Source of the DNA: Marinomonas lutimaris
GTDB taxonomy: Bacteria; Pseudomonadota; Gammaproteobacteria; Pseudomonadales; Marinomonadaceae
Reading direction: 5' to 3'
Assembly: GCF_019426345.1 (NCBI RefSeq)
Contig: NZ_JAHLLW010000012.1
Location: 62,001 to 126,000 of the forward strand
DNA length: 64,000 bases
Of this stretch, positions 1 through 8,854 are shown piece after piece. The position numbers and the translations under genes were made by a program. The notes under the pieces are model-generated. The model saw only the letters and a list, made by a program, of their open reading frames with translations, did not search any database and had not been told where the DNA came from. Each line of letters starts with the position of its first letter. Position 1 is the first letter of the stretch.

Positions 1-474
1 AAACCATTGATCCCAACAAATACCACAACCAATTCGACCAAACTTCGTATCCCAAACTTTCACGCCAGTATTACCCGGTGTGAAATAGTATTTTTCTTGG
101 TAACCAGGACCATCTGGAATATGCGTCTTGCGATACAAGTCCATCACATCACCATTGGCATCAATCATCACCAAGGAGTTGTAAAAGACATTGCCATCAC
201 GCTCAAAAAAGCTAATAGGTAAAACCACCCCTAACTCTTTTGCAAGCTTACTCATTGTCTGAATAGCCAAGCAATCATTTACCGGTTGCGCCCAATCAAA
301 ATACGCTGGCTTTTGATCAATGCAAAAATATGGCCCCATAAACAATTCTTGTAAAAGAATAATATTAGCCTGATTTGCAGCCGCTTCTCTTACTTGCACC
401 ACCGCATTATCTAAATTCGCCTGAAAGTCTGTACTGACCGCCATTTGGACACAGGCCACTTTTACATTACTCAT
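1..474 (-). CDS. aguB: N-carbamoylputrescine amidase, 3' part cut off by the window edge
   Basis: Nitrilase-superfamily enzyme that hydrolyses N-carbamoylputrescine to putrescine, the last step of the agmatine route. Only the first 158 codons lie in the window; the family is usually about 290 residues. The start ATG (474) is preceded by a good ribosome site, GGAGG at 483-487. The catalytic triad can be followed: Glu43 in LLQELF, Lys in the YRKTHIPDG segment, and Cys153 in GICWDQWF right at the window edge. It lies 47 bp downstream of speA on the same strand, which fits: SpeA makes agmatine, an agmatine deiminase (not in view) makes carbamoylputrescine, and this enzyme finishes. Family assignment is confident; the exact substrate rests on the speA neighbour and the close match to AguB motifs. 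Confidence 0.88.
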   Translation of the reverse strand, partial: MSNVKVACVQMAVSTDFQANLDNAVVQVREAAANQANIILLQELFMGPYFCIDQKPAYFDWAQPVNDCLAIQTMSKLAKELGVVLPISFFERDGNVFYNSLVMIDANGDVMDLYRKTHIPDGPGYQEKYYFTPGNTGVKVWDTKFGRIGCGICWDQWF

Positions 475-521
475 ACTTACTACCTCCAAAATATGTTGCG
501 CCACAAGCACAGAGGCTCAAC

Positions 522-2426
522 CTATACTTGAGTCAAATAGGTCGTACCTTCCAGCACTTTTTTATAGGTCGCCATTAGTGATACTTGCTCTTCTTGGCTA
601 AGTGGGCTCGCTGACACTTTATCCTGATAACTCTTCATCAGCTCTTGCTCATTATAACTAACAGACTTAAGTACATCCTGAACGCTATCACCTTTCAATA
701 CGTGATCAATTCTGAAACCGTCGTCTGTTAAATAAACGTCAACAGAACAAGTATCGCCGAATAAATTATGTAAATCCCCTAAGGTTTCTTGATAAGCCCC
801 GACTAAGAAAAAGCCCATTAAATAGTCTTCACCTTTTGGTGGCGCTGGTGGCAATGGCAAAGAAGACTCAATACCTTGGCCATCTACATAGCTGTACAAG
901 CAACCGTCCGAATCACAAGTAACATCTTGGATTTTACCTCTAAAAGAAGGCGCCTGATCCAGCCCCTGTAAAGGCAATACTGGGAACAGTTGATCAATCC
1001 CCCATGCATCAGGCATAGACTGAAACACAGATAAATTAACAAACAACTTCTCAGCCAAACGTTCGTTTAGTTCATCAATTACAGCACGATGCCCTCTGTT
1101 TCGGTTATCTAAACGAGGCAACAAGTTGCGACACGCAGAAAGAAAAAGGTTTTCTGCTTGTGCTCTTTGCGACAGGTTAAGCTGGCCATGGTTATATAAG
1201 GTCAAACTATCGTTAAAGTCATCTAACAAGTCATGATAAATCTCGACCAAGGATCGACTTTCCTCTTCGTTTTCACCTTTCAAACTTTGATAAGACGCCC
1301 AAAGTCGTTGCAGCTCTAGCTCACTGCCTTCCGCTGGTTCTTCAATCGGCAAAAGCTCAGCACCATGAGAGAAAACATCTGCAATCATCATGGCATGATG
1401 AGCTGTGACAGCTCGGCCAGACTCGGAAATCAAATGAGGATGAGGAAGTTCATATTGCTCACACACATTATGGAAAGCAAATACCACATTGTTAGCATAT
1501 TCGCCAATACTGTAGTTCGCAGAAAAATCATTTTGACAACGAGTACCTTCGTAATCGACACCTAAACCACCACCAACATCGACCCACTTCACTTTGACAC
1601 CCATCTGGTGAAGTTCAGCGTAATAACGAGCACACTCTTTTAGACTATTTTGAATATCTCGAATACGCGTAATTTGTGAACCTAAATGGAAGTGAATCAA
1701 CTCAAGGCAATGTAACAAGTCCAATTCGCGTAAACGATCAATAGCTCGTAGCAATTGTGATGTAGTCAAACCAAATTTAGATTTTTCGCCGCCACTATTG
1801 CCCCAATGCGTCGTACAAGTAGACGCCAATCGGATACGAATACCAATACGCGGCTGAACCCCAATTTTGTCTGCTTCTTCTAGAATCCAATCAAGCTCAT
1901 GCATCTTCTCAACAACAATAAAAACTTGATGCCCCATTTTTTCAGCCATCAAAGCAAGATGAATAAACTCGCGGTCTTTATAGCCATTGCAAACTATGAT
2001 GCCATCAGCGTTTTTATGCATGGCCAAAACTGCCATAAGCTCCGGTTTACTACCTGCTTCCAAGCCAACAGTAGCTGAGTTATCTGGTTGACATGCCGCA
2101 ATTTCTTCTACAACACGACGCTGCTGATTTACCTTGATAGGATAAACAATGGCGTAGTTTGCCTTATAATCATAATAATCTATTGCTTGTTGAAACGAAT
2201 TGGTAATTTTCTCAATTCGCGAATGCAAAATATTAGGAAAACGCACAAGACATGGATAAGGGATGCCTTGCTGCTTAAGCGCCACAGAAAGCTCTGTCAA
2301 ATCAATGCTATTTTCCCTATCAGGTAACGCAATAACGCGACCTTTATCATTGATTGAAAAAAAACCACTGCTCCAATGACTTACATTGTAAAGTTCCATC
2401 GAATCTTTGATTGACCAAGGCTTCAT
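522..2426 (-). CDS. speA: Biosynthetic arginine decarboxylase
   Basis: PLP-dependent fold-III (alanine-racemase-like barrel) decarboxylase converting arginine to agmatine, of the usual SpeA length (634 aa). The PLP lysine is Lys98 in the YPIKVNQQRR motif. Further family signatures are FHLGSQITRIRDIQ, the phosphate-binding DVGGGLGVDYEG loop, and ESGRAVTAHHAMM. The C-terminal CDSDG segment supplies the cysteine that acts across the dimer interface in this family. No signal peptide is seen. The ATG at 2426 has a GGAGAT-type ribosome site a few bases upstream. It is followed by aguB, so agmatine is probably the putrescine precursor in this organism. A terminator of the upstream lipA gene separates it from the lipoate cluster. 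Confidence 0.96.
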   Translation of the reverse strand: MKPWSIKDSMELYNVSHWSSGFFSINDKGRVIALPDRENSIDLTELSVALKQQGIPYPCLVRFPNILHSRIEKITNSFQQAIDYYDYKANYAIVYPIKVNQQRRVVEEIAACQPDNSATVGLEAGSKPELMAVLAMHKNADGIIVCNGYKDREFIHLALMAEKMGHQVFIVVEKMHELDWILEEADKIGVQPRIGIRIRLASTCTTHWGNSGGEKSKFGLTTSQLLRAIDRLRELDLLHCLELIHFHLGSQITRIRDIQNSLKECARYYAELHQMGVKVKWVDVGGGLGVDYEGTRCQNDFSANYSIGEYANNVVFAFHNVCEQYELPHPHLISESGRAVTAHHAMMIADVFSHGAELLPIEEPAEGSELELQRLWASYQSLKGENEEESRSLVEIYHDLLDDFNDSLTLYNHGQLNLSQRAQAENLFLSACRNLLPRLDNRNRGHRAVIDELNERLAEKLFVNLSVFQSMPDAWGIDQLFPVLPLQGLDQAPSFRGKIQDVTCDSDGCLYSYVDGQGIESSLPLPPAPPKGEDYLMGFFLVGAYQETLGDLHNLFGDTCSVDVYLTDDGFRIDHVLKGDSVQDVLKSVSYNEQELMKSYQDKVSASPLSQEEQVSLMATYKKVLEGTTYLTQV

Positions 2427-2514
2427 ATCATCTCCAAAAGTCTAAATTAGCACCGTTTCTAATAAAGGTACGTCGTAGTAAAACACAGACATATTTTTTA
2501 GGTTTAGTTCAAAT

Positions 2515-2552
2515 AAAAAAAGCGGGGCTAAGAAACATCTTAACTCCGCTTT
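2515..2552 (-). terminator. Rho-independent terminator after lipA
   Basis: On the minus strand a stem AAAGCGG/CCGCTTT, continued inward by further pairs around a short loop, runs into a T-tract. It closes the proA-to-lipA cluster 20 bp past the lipA stop, so speA needs its own promoter in 2427-2514, where I could not settle on a clear one. Confidence 0.8.
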
Positions 2553-2571
2553 ATTCTAACGAACGAACAAA

Positions 2572-3531
2572 TTAAGAAACGTGTTCGCCATGTGCTTGCT
2601 TATCCGCGTGGTAAGACGAGCGAACCAAAGGTCCACACGCCGCATGCTTAAAGCCCAACTCTTTCGCGACTTCCTCATAACGCGCAAATTCTTCAGGCGG
2701 AACAAAACGCGCCATTGGAAAGTGATGCTTAGATGGCTGTAGATATTGACCAATCGTCAACATATCAACGTTATGAGCTCTCAAGTCTTTTAATACTTCA
2801 ACAATTTCTTCAAATGTTTCACCCATACCAACCATCAACCCAGATTTAGTTGGTACATCAGGGCATCGATCTTTAAAGTTTTTCAAAAGATCTAGCGACC
2901 ACTGATAATCAGACCCTGGTCTTACCTGACGGTACAAGCGAGGAATAGATTCTAGGTTATGATTAAACACATCTGGCGGTGCTATTGACAGTGTATCAAT
3001 GGCAACTTCCATTCGACCACGAAAATCTGGTACTAATGTTTCAATTTCGATATTTGGACTTTCTGCACGAGTCTCTCTAATACAATCTACAAAATGCTGA
3101 GCACCACCATCACGAAGATCATCACGATCAACAGAGGTAATAACCACATATTTTAGTTTCATGTCGCGAATAGCAGCCGCCAATTCTTTTGGCTCATCAA
3201 CACTAAGCGGATTAGGACGACCATGCGCAACATCACAGAAAGGACAGCGACGAGTACAAATTTCACCCATAATCATAAAGGTAGCCGTGCCATTACTGAA
3301 ACACTCACCTAGATTTGGACAATTAGCCTCTTCACAAACTGATGCTAATTTATGCTCACGTAAAGTAGCCTTGATACGGGCTATCTCTGGCGACGCAGGC
3401 ATACGAACACGAAGCCAATCAGGCTTACGTGGAATTTCTTCAGTAGGAACAATCTTAATAGGGATACGCGCCATTTTATCGGCACCACGTAATTTTTCCC
3501 CTTGGACAACGCGTTTGCGTTCTGCTGTCAT
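2572..3531 (-). CDS. lipA: Lipoyl synthase
   Basis: Radical-SAM enzyme that inserts two sulfurs into protein-bound octanoyl groups to make lipoate (319 aa, typical). The radical cluster motif CX3CX2C is Cys92, Cys96, Cys99 (CTRRCPFC). The auxiliary cluster that gives up sulfur is Cys66, Cys71 and Cys77 in [12 protein letters not shown]. The C-terminal RSSYHA motif carries the serine ligand of the auxiliary cluster. The start lies one base past the lipB stop, so the two are almost certainly co-translated. LipB transfers the octanoyl group and LipA finishes it. The N-terminal extension before MARIPIK is common in gammaproteobacterial LipA; the second Met (about residue 20) is an alternative start. 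Confidence 0.97.
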   Translation of the reverse strand: MTAERKRVVQGEKLRGADKMARIPIKIVPTEEIPRKPDWLRVRMPASPEIARIKATLREHKLASVCEEANCPNLGECFSNGTATFMIMGEICTRRCPFCDVAHGRPNPLSVDEPKELAAAIRDMKLKYVVITSVDRDDLRDGGAQHFVDCIRETRAESPNIEIETLVPDFRGRMEVAIDTLSIAPPDVFNHNLESIPRLYRQVRPGSDYQWSLDLLKNFKDRCPDVPTKSGLMVGMGETFEEIVEVLKDLRAHNVDMLTIGQYLQPSKHHFPMARFVPPEEFARYEEVAKELGFKHAACGPLVRSSYHADKQAHGEHVS

Positions 3532-3532
3532 T

Positions 3533-4177
3533 CTATTTCCACCCTTGTTGGATAGCCGGATAACTGTATCCGAGTTGCTCAGCCAGCTGATTCGCCAGCT
3601 GAACCTTTACATTCGATAAAAGGACGTCTTTATTAAGACGCTTCATATCAACCATCTGCAAGCCTTGATAGCCACATGGGTTAATACGATTAAATGGGGT
3701 GAGATCCATATCAACATTCAAGGCAAGTCCATGAAATGAACAACCTCTGCGAACACGCAATCCCAGTGACGCAATTTTTTGTTCATTTACATAAACGCCT
3801 GGTGCATCTGGCTTTGGGTATGCGTCTATAGAGTTCAATGCTAGAGCATTCACTACAGAATTTTCCAGTACACTGACCAAATCTCGAACACCTATCCCAA
3901 GACGCTTCAAATCAACCATGACATAGGCAACCAATTGGCCCGGCCCATGATACGTGACCTGACCACCACGGTCGACCTGAATAACAGGTATATCGCCTGG
4001 AGCCAGAAGATGTTCTTCTTTACCAGCCTGACCTTGTGTAAACAAGGAAGGATGCTCTAGCAACCAAACTTCATCAGCATCGTCTTTTGAACGAATTTGA
4101 GTAAATTTCTTCATCCTTTCCCATGTTTCGGCGTAGTCAACAATACCTAAATCACGGCAAATTAAATCAAGTTCCAT
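3533..4177 (-). CDS. lipB: Octanoyl-[acyl-carrier-protein]-protein N-octanoyltransferase
   Basis: Transfers octanoate from acyl carrier protein to the lipoyl domains of 2-oxoacid dehydrogenases and the glycine cleavage H protein. At 214 aa it has the normal length. Motifs seen: [15 protein letters not shown], the catalytic Lys134 in QKIASLG, and the catalytic Cys168 in NPCGYQG (the Escherichia coli pair is Lys135/Cys169). It sits between ybeD, whose stop abuts the lipB start with no gap, and lipA. This is the conserved dacA-ybeD-lipB-lipA order of gammaproteobacteria. Confidence 0.96.
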   Translation of the reverse strand: MELDLICRDLGIVDYAETWERMKKFTQIRSKDDADEVWLLEHPSLFTQGQAGKEEHLLAPGDIPVIQVDRGGQVTYHGPGQLVAYVMVDLKRLGIGVRDLVSVLENSVVNALALNSIDAYPKPDAPGVYVNEQKIASLGLRVRRGCSFHGLALNVDMDLTPFNRINPCGYQGLQMVDMKRLNKDVLLSNVKVQLANQLAEQLGYSYPAIQQGWK

Positions 4178-4483
4178 TTACATGACCATCTTAACAGCTT
4201 CGATTGACATTAAGTCACGATGCAAAGCCGATAATTGATCTTCACTTTGAGCCACAATACGAAAACTAAAGCTAATAAAACGCCCTTTACTGGAACGATT
4301 AGTGTTCTCGGCAGCAGTATTCATTTCCGGAGCATGAACAAGCAATCGCTCAGTTATTTCAGTATGAATACCATCTACATCAAGTGAAACCACCTTGATA
4401 ACGTAGTTTTCACAGGGGAACTCTATCTTTGGTGCATCGATCGCTTTTTCAGCCTGATCACCGTTTTTCGTAATTAGTGCCAT
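4178..4483 (-). CDS. ybeD: DUF493 family protein (YbeD-like)
   Basis: Small cytoplasmic protein of 101 aa in the DUF493 family, which has an ACT-like fold in known structures. The segment FPCENYVIKVVSLD near the N-terminus and the C-terminal LHRDLMSIEAVKMVM match the family pattern. The biochemical role is not settled; the position between dacA and lipB is conserved across gammaproteobacteria and has suggested a regulatory part in lipoate metabolism. The stop codon directly precedes the lipB start, so expression is probably coupled. The gene begins 31 bp after dacA ends. Confidence 0.9.
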   Translation of the reverse strand: MALITKNGDQAEKAIDAPKIEFPCENYVIKVVSLDVDGIHTEITERLLVHAPEMNTAAENTNRSSKGRFISFSFRIVAQSEDQLSALHRDLMSIEAVKMVM

Positions 4484-4514
4484 TAATCTAATCTACCATT
4501 CGCCTATATAGGGC

Positions 4515-5669
4515 TTAAAATAAATTCATAAAGAAGAGTTTAATTTTATCAAACATTCGCTTGAAGAAACCACCCTCTTCTACCGCTTCTAATGCAACAA
4601 CTGGGCGTTCTAGCAAAACATTACCTTCAGAACCGACAATGATTTTACCCAACACATCGCCAACAGCAATTGGAGCCGTGATTTCTTTATTCATGTCCAA
4701 TGTAGCAGGAATAGACTCGCCTTGCTGACGCGGCATAGTTACCAGAACATCATCTGCGAACCCAACTTTTACGTTTGGCTGACTACCGCCCCAAACACGA
4801 GCATTATTAACGACTTGACCACGACTATATAGTTTACGAGTTTCATAATATCTAAAACCAAAATCTAATAGTTTTTGAGATTCAACCGCACGAGCATTAT
4901 CTGATTTTGTCCCCATAACAACAGTGATCAGGCGTGTTCCGTTACGAACTGCTGATGCAGCCAAACAAAACCCAGCGGCTTCTGTGTGGCCCGTTTTCAA
5001 ACCGTCAACAGTTTTATCTCTCCATAACAAACGGTTACGGTTAGGTTGACGAATGTCGTTGTAGGTAAACTCTTTCTCAGAATACATACTGTAATTATCT
5101 GGGAACTGCATAATAGTCGCACGCGCCAATTTCGCTATATCATGGGCGCTAGAATAATGATCTTCTGCTGGAAAACCAGTCGCATTCACAAAATGCGAAT
5201 TTTTCATACCAAGAAGTTGAGCATGTTGATTCATCAAATCAGCAAAAGCAGACTCACTGCCAGCAATATGCTCTGCGGCGGCAACACTTGCATCATTACC
5301 AGATTGAATAATAATACCGCGCATTAAGTCTTCTAGCTTAACTTGTGTTCCTTCTCGAATGAACATGCGCGAACCTTCCATTCGCCATGCTTTCTCACTC
5401 ACATTAACCATATCATCCAATGATAAATTACCACGAGCTAACTCGTATTCAATGATATAAGCCGTCATTAATTTTGTCAGACTGGCAGGCGGTAAAGCCT
5501 GATCAGCATTATGTTCAACCAATATATCGCCAGTATATGCATCCATAAGAATGTAACTACTCGCAGATAATTGTGGCGGTGTTGGGATTAATGAAGGAGC
5601 GGCAAAAACAGAGCCACTAACAAAGCAAATCACAAGGGATAAAGTAACTAGGAGTTTTTTCATACTCAA
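4515..5669 (-). CDS. dacA: D-alanyl-D-alanine carboxypeptidase (PBP5/6 type)
   Basis: Low-molecular-weight penicillin-binding protein that removes the terminal D-Ala from peptidoglycan stem peptides in the periplasm (384 aa). A signal peptide covers about residues 1-24 (cleavage near VFAAP). The active site is SLTK with Ser63 and Lys66, then an SGN motif (SGNDAS) and KTGHTEAAG. The C-terminal beta domain ends in an amphipathic helix (GGFFKRMFDKIKLFFMNLF), the membrane anchor of PBP5-like enzymes. It follows rlpA and precedes ybeD, as in Escherichia coli. Confidence 0.96.
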   Translation of the reverse strand: MSMKKLLVTLSLVICFVSGSVFAAPSLIPTPPQLSASSYILMDAYTGDILVEHNADQALPPASLTKLMTAYIIEYELARGNLSLDDMVNVSEKAWRMEGSRMFIREGTQVKLEDLMRGIIIQSGNDASVAAAEHIAGSESAFADLMNQHAQLLGMKNSHFVNATGFPAEDHYSSAHDIAKLARATIMQFPDNYSMYSEKEFTYNDIRQPNRNRLLWRDKTVDGLKTGHTEAAGFCLAASAVRNGTRLITVVMGTKSDNARAVESQKLLDFGFRYYETRKLYSRGQVVNNARVWGGSQPNVKVGFADDVLVTMPRQQGESIPATLDMNKEITAPIAVGDVLGKIIVGSEGNVLLERPVVALEAVEEGGFFKRMFDKIKLFFMNLF

Positions 5670-5746
5670 AAATATCGTCTTCTTAAAAAAATGTTAACAA
5701 ATGATACTAGAGGCCCTTACGAATCTCTAGCCCAAACACACTGCAT

Positions 5747-6682
5747 CTAAGGTACCAAGGCAACTCTAACAGGATTACCAAAACCTTCTTGCTGTAATTT
5801 TTGCTGCCATTGCGCTAACTCGTTAGCATCATTAAAAGGCCCAACTAGAACCTTAAACAAACCATCCTCCTGCTTATTAATTACGACATTAACACTTGTA
5901 TCAAACGCTTCAAAAAGGCGCTGTTTAAGCTTTTCAGCAGACTCTTCTGAGCTAAACGCCCCCATCTGCAGATGTGAAAAACTCAGCTCAGGAGATGAGC
6001 CCTCCACCTTACCAGGAGAAGCGGCTGGAGCCTTAATTGGCAAGGCTTCCGGCGGAGTAACCACTTCCCTAACAACGGGTTTTGATGGACTATAAGTCTG
6101 TCCTCGTGCCGGAGTAATCGCTTCTATCCGCACACGGGCCAATCCCTTTTTGTGATAATCAAGTCGAGCTGCAGCAGCATAAGAAAGGTCAATCAAACGA
6201 TCCCCATGAAACGGCCCCCGGTCATTCACTCTCACAATGACAGAGCGCTGATTATCAAGATTCGTAACCTTTAGGTAGGTTGGCAAAGGCAGCGATTTAT
6301 GGGCAGCAGAGAAAGCATACATGTCATATGTTTCCCCATTTGAGGTCTTATGCCCATGAAACTTTTTGCCATACCACGACGCTGTCCCTTCTGCCACATA
6401 ACCTTGAGCAGAATCCATTACCCAATATTTTTTCCCCCACACTTCATAGGGGCTTTTATTACCACCACGACTTTTTTGCTCCCATTTCGGAACCAGGTCG
6501 GGAAGATGATCAACCTTTATATCACCGGTAGGAGCATGATCCTGTAAAATTGAATAACGCCCTCCACCTGATGCTTTTTCATAATCTGCGTCATCTTTAC
6601 CTAAAACATGACGCGTACTCATACATCCATTCAATACCAGCAAACTAATGCCAGCAACAAACAGCATGTTAATTACTTTCAT
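5747..6682 (-). CDS. rlpA: Septal ring lytic transglycosylase / rare lipoprotein A
   Basis: Outer-membrane lipoprotein with lipobox LNGC (Cys20), a double-psi beta-barrel domain at about residues 95-185 (GTASWYGKKFHGHKTSNGE, YLKVTNLDNQRSVIVRVNDRGPF, IDLSYAAAARL) and a C-terminal SPOR domain (about 233-310) that binds denuded glycan strands at the septum. In Pseudomonas aeruginosa RlpA is a lytic transglycosylase acting on such strands; the Escherichia coli homologue lacks that activity. The barrel carries the conserved Trp-Tyr-Gly and Asn-Asp-Arg-Gly-Pro motifs. The start overlaps the 3' end of mltB by 14 bp, pointing to coupled expression of two glycan-cleaving lipoproteins. Confidence 0.95.
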   Translation of the reverse strand: MKVINMLFVAGISLLVLNGCMSTRHVLGKDDADYEKASGGGRYSILQDHAPTGDIKVDHLPDLVPKWEQKSRGGNKSPYEVWGKKYWVMDSAQGYVAEGTASWYGKKFHGHKTSNGETYDMYAFSAAHKSLPLPTYLKVTNLDNQRSVIVRVNDRGPFHGDRLIDLSYAAAARLDYHKKGLARVRIEAITPARGQTYSPSKPVVREVVTPPEALPIKAPAASPGKVEGSSPELSFSHLQMGAFSSEESAEKLKQRLFEAFDTSVNVVINKQEDGLFKVLVGPFNDANELAQWQQKLQQEGFGNPVRVALVP

Positions 6683-7727
6683 AGGTCCCTATACTCTCAG
6701 CGAGCTCCAATACAGACATGGCATATCGTCTACTAGGGTTGTAATCCATAATCGTGAAGAAGTTCTCATATGCAAGCCAATAAGACACTTCTTCTGGCCC
6801 AGTACGCAAACCAATCAACCCCGTTTTTTGAGGAATAAAAGGCTGTGTAGGAAGTACATTTAGCGCCGACCACTCAGTCATATCAGCACTCGGTGCTCTA
6901 CCACGATTAATAAAATCTGTCACTTTATCTGGCTCTGCAACATAAGCCATCACAAACCAAGGTTGTCGAGACTGCCAACCATGATGTTTAAGGTAATTAG
7001 CTACACTGCCAATGGCATCAGCCTCGGATCCCCATAAATCAATATGCCCATTTTTGTCATAATCTATTGCCAGTTTCTGATAGTTACTGGGCATAAACTG
7101 CACCATCCCCATCGCCCCACTGTAAGACCCTTTTGTGTCGCCAATGTTCCAGCCTTCTTTACGAGCAAGCAATAAATACGCTTCTAACTCGCTTTGAAAG
7201 TAATCTTTTCGTCTTGGGTAATCAAACGCCAACGTCGTAAGAGAGGTAAAAACGTCTTTCGATCCAGTAATGCGCCCGTAATAAGTTTCAACACCGATCA
7301 GAGCAACAATAACATTAGGCTCAACACCAAATTCCCGCTCTGCTTTACGCAGCCATTTTGCATTACGTGCTGCAAACTCTCTGCCGAGCTTTGCCCTTTC
7401 TTCGTTCACAAAGCGAGTTTTATACTCATAGTAAGGTGTCACCACTTCGGGCTGATTATCAGATTTTTCAATCACTTTAGGGCGCACTTTTATATGAGAA
7501 AACGCCAATTCGAGGCGTTCTTTATCATAGGCATGTTCTTTAACCAGCCGGTTAATAAACAATTGAACTTCGGGATTGCCCGCATAAGAATCCGCCCATT
7601 CTTTGGGCATATCTTCAAGAAGAGAGTCACTGACTCCCGAATTTGAAGGCAATGTAGAATGATCCATACTACTACACGCAGTTAGACCAAGCGCTAGAAA
7701 TAACAATGTAGCTTGCTTAATCATCAT
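6669..7727 (-). CDS. mltB: Membrane-bound lytic murein transglycosylase B
   Basis: Lipoprotein (lipobox LTAC, Cys18) of the SLT family 3 / MltB group, 352 aa. It cleaves the beta-1,4 bond between N-acetylmuramate and N-acetylglucosamine, leaving a 1,6-anhydro end. The catalytic Glu147 lies in VALIGVETYYGR. GAMGMVQFMPSNYQ and the DYDKNGHIDLWGSEADAIGSVANYL segment (an EF-hand-like calcium site in MltB) are conserved. The start overlaps rodA by 4 bp and the 3' end overlaps rlpA, consistent with one translationally coupled transcript. Confidence 0.95.
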   Translation of the reverse strand: MMIKQATLLFLALGLTACSSMDHSTLPSNSGVSDSLLEDMPKEWADSYAGNPEVQLFINRLVKEHAYDKERLELAFSHIKVRPKVIEKSDNQPEVVTPYYEYKTRFVNEERAKLGREFAARNAKWLRKAEREFGVEPNVIVALIGVETYYGRITGSKDVFTSLTTLAFDYPRRKDYFQSELEAYLLLARKEGWNIGDTKGSYSGAMGMVQFMPSNYQKLAIDYDKNGHIDLWGSEADAIGSVANYLKHHGWQSRQPWFVMAYVAEPDKVTDFINRGRAPSADMTEWSALNVLPTQPFIPQKTGLIGLRTGPEEVSYWLAYENFFTIMDYNPSRRYAMSVLELAESIGTYESN

Positions 7728-8854
7728 CTTGCTCTTTTATGTGTTTGTATTGACATTAAAATTCCAAATGTCGCCATGATAGTAATAATAGAAGTACCAC
7801 CATAACTGACGAGTGGTAAGGGTACCCCAACCACAGGAAGAATGCCTGACACCATCCCAATATTTACAAACATGTACACAAAAAAGGTAAGCGTTAAACT
7901 ACCCGCTAATAATCGCGCATAGTTATCTTCCGCGTATGCCGCAATATACAAACCCCGAGCGATAACCAGTAAATAGGCCAAAATCAAAACACCACAGCCC
8001 AACATACCAAACTCTTCAGCAAGGACGGCGATAATAAAATCCGTGTGACTTTCCGGAAGGAAATCTAGCTGGGCCTGTGTCCCCTGTAAAAAACCTTTAC
8101 CATAGAGACCACCTGAGCCAATCGCGGTTTTGGACTGAATGATATTCCAACCAGATCCAAGCGGATCACTCTCGGGATTCAAAAAGGTCAATACTCGCTG
8201 ACGCTGATAATCATGCATAAACTGCCACAATGCATAACCTGCAATAGGTGCCAGTGCAGCCGCACCCAATATATAACGCCAGCCAAGACCCGCAAGAAAA
8301 AGAACAAAAATACCAGACACAGCAACCAATAAAGCCGTACCTAAATCAGGCTGTTTAGCTATCATCAATACAGGCAATACTATTAGACCAAGAACGGCCA
8401 ATATCTGTTTAAAATTTGGAGGTAGCTGCCGATCAGAGAAATACCAAGCAATCATCATCGGCATGACAATTTTCATTATCTCTGAAGGCTGAAAACGCAA
8501 CCCTCCAGGCAAAGCCAACCAACGCTGCGCGCCCTTCGCCCCAACACCAAATAACAACACACCAACCAATAGCACAGTAATAAAGATGAATAACGCAGGA
8601 GAAGCACGTCGCATATATTTCGGAGGCAGCTGAGCCAACGCCACACAAATCAACAAACCTATTACCAATCGAAATACCTGCCGCTCAACCATTGCCACAT
8701 CTTGCCCAGAGGCTGAGTACAGAATAAAAAGCCCGCCACCGATAAGCAGCAACAAAGACCCCATCAGCAAAACGTCAATGTGAACCAGCTGCCATAAGCG
8801 AGCATTGGTAAAAGACAGGGCTCTACGATAAAAGCTATCAGTCATTTTTATCAC
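7724..8854 (-). CDS. rodA: Rod-shape peptidoglycan glycosyltransferase RodA
   Basis: SEDS-family polytopic inner-membrane protein (376 aa, about ten membrane segments) that polymerises lipid II during cell elongation with the transpeptidase PBP2. Family signatures include the QPDLGTALL motif, GSGGLYGKGFLQGTQAQLDFLPESHTDF(I) in the large periplasmic loop, and the terminal PLPLVSYGGTS segment. The 5' end overlaps mrdA by 17 bp and the 3' end overlaps mltB by 4 bp. The PBP2-RodA pairing is the conserved elongation core. Confidence 0.97.
   Translation of the reverse strand: MIKMTDSFYRRALSFTNARLWQLVHIDVLLMGSLLLLIGGGLFILYSASGQDVAMVERQVFRLVIGLLICVALAQLPPKYMRRASPALFIFITVLLVGVLLFGVGAKGAQRWLALPGGLRFQPSEIMKIVMPMMIAWYFSDRQLPPNFKQILAVLGLIVLPVLMIAKQPDLGTALLVAVSGIFVLFLAGLGWRYILGAAALAPIAGYALWQFMHDYQRQRVLTFLNPESDPLGSGWNIIQSKTAIGSGGLYGKGFLQGTQAQLDFLPESHTDFIIAVLAEEFGMLGCGVLILAYLLVIARGLYIAAYAEDNYARLLAGSLTLTFFVYMFVNIGMVSGILPVVGVPLPLVSYGGTSIITIMATFGILMSIQTHKRAR

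Noticed and set aside
3161-3619. 152-codon plus-strand frame across lipA and lipB
   Set aside because: Antisense shadow of two well-supported genes with no motif or ribosome site of its own.
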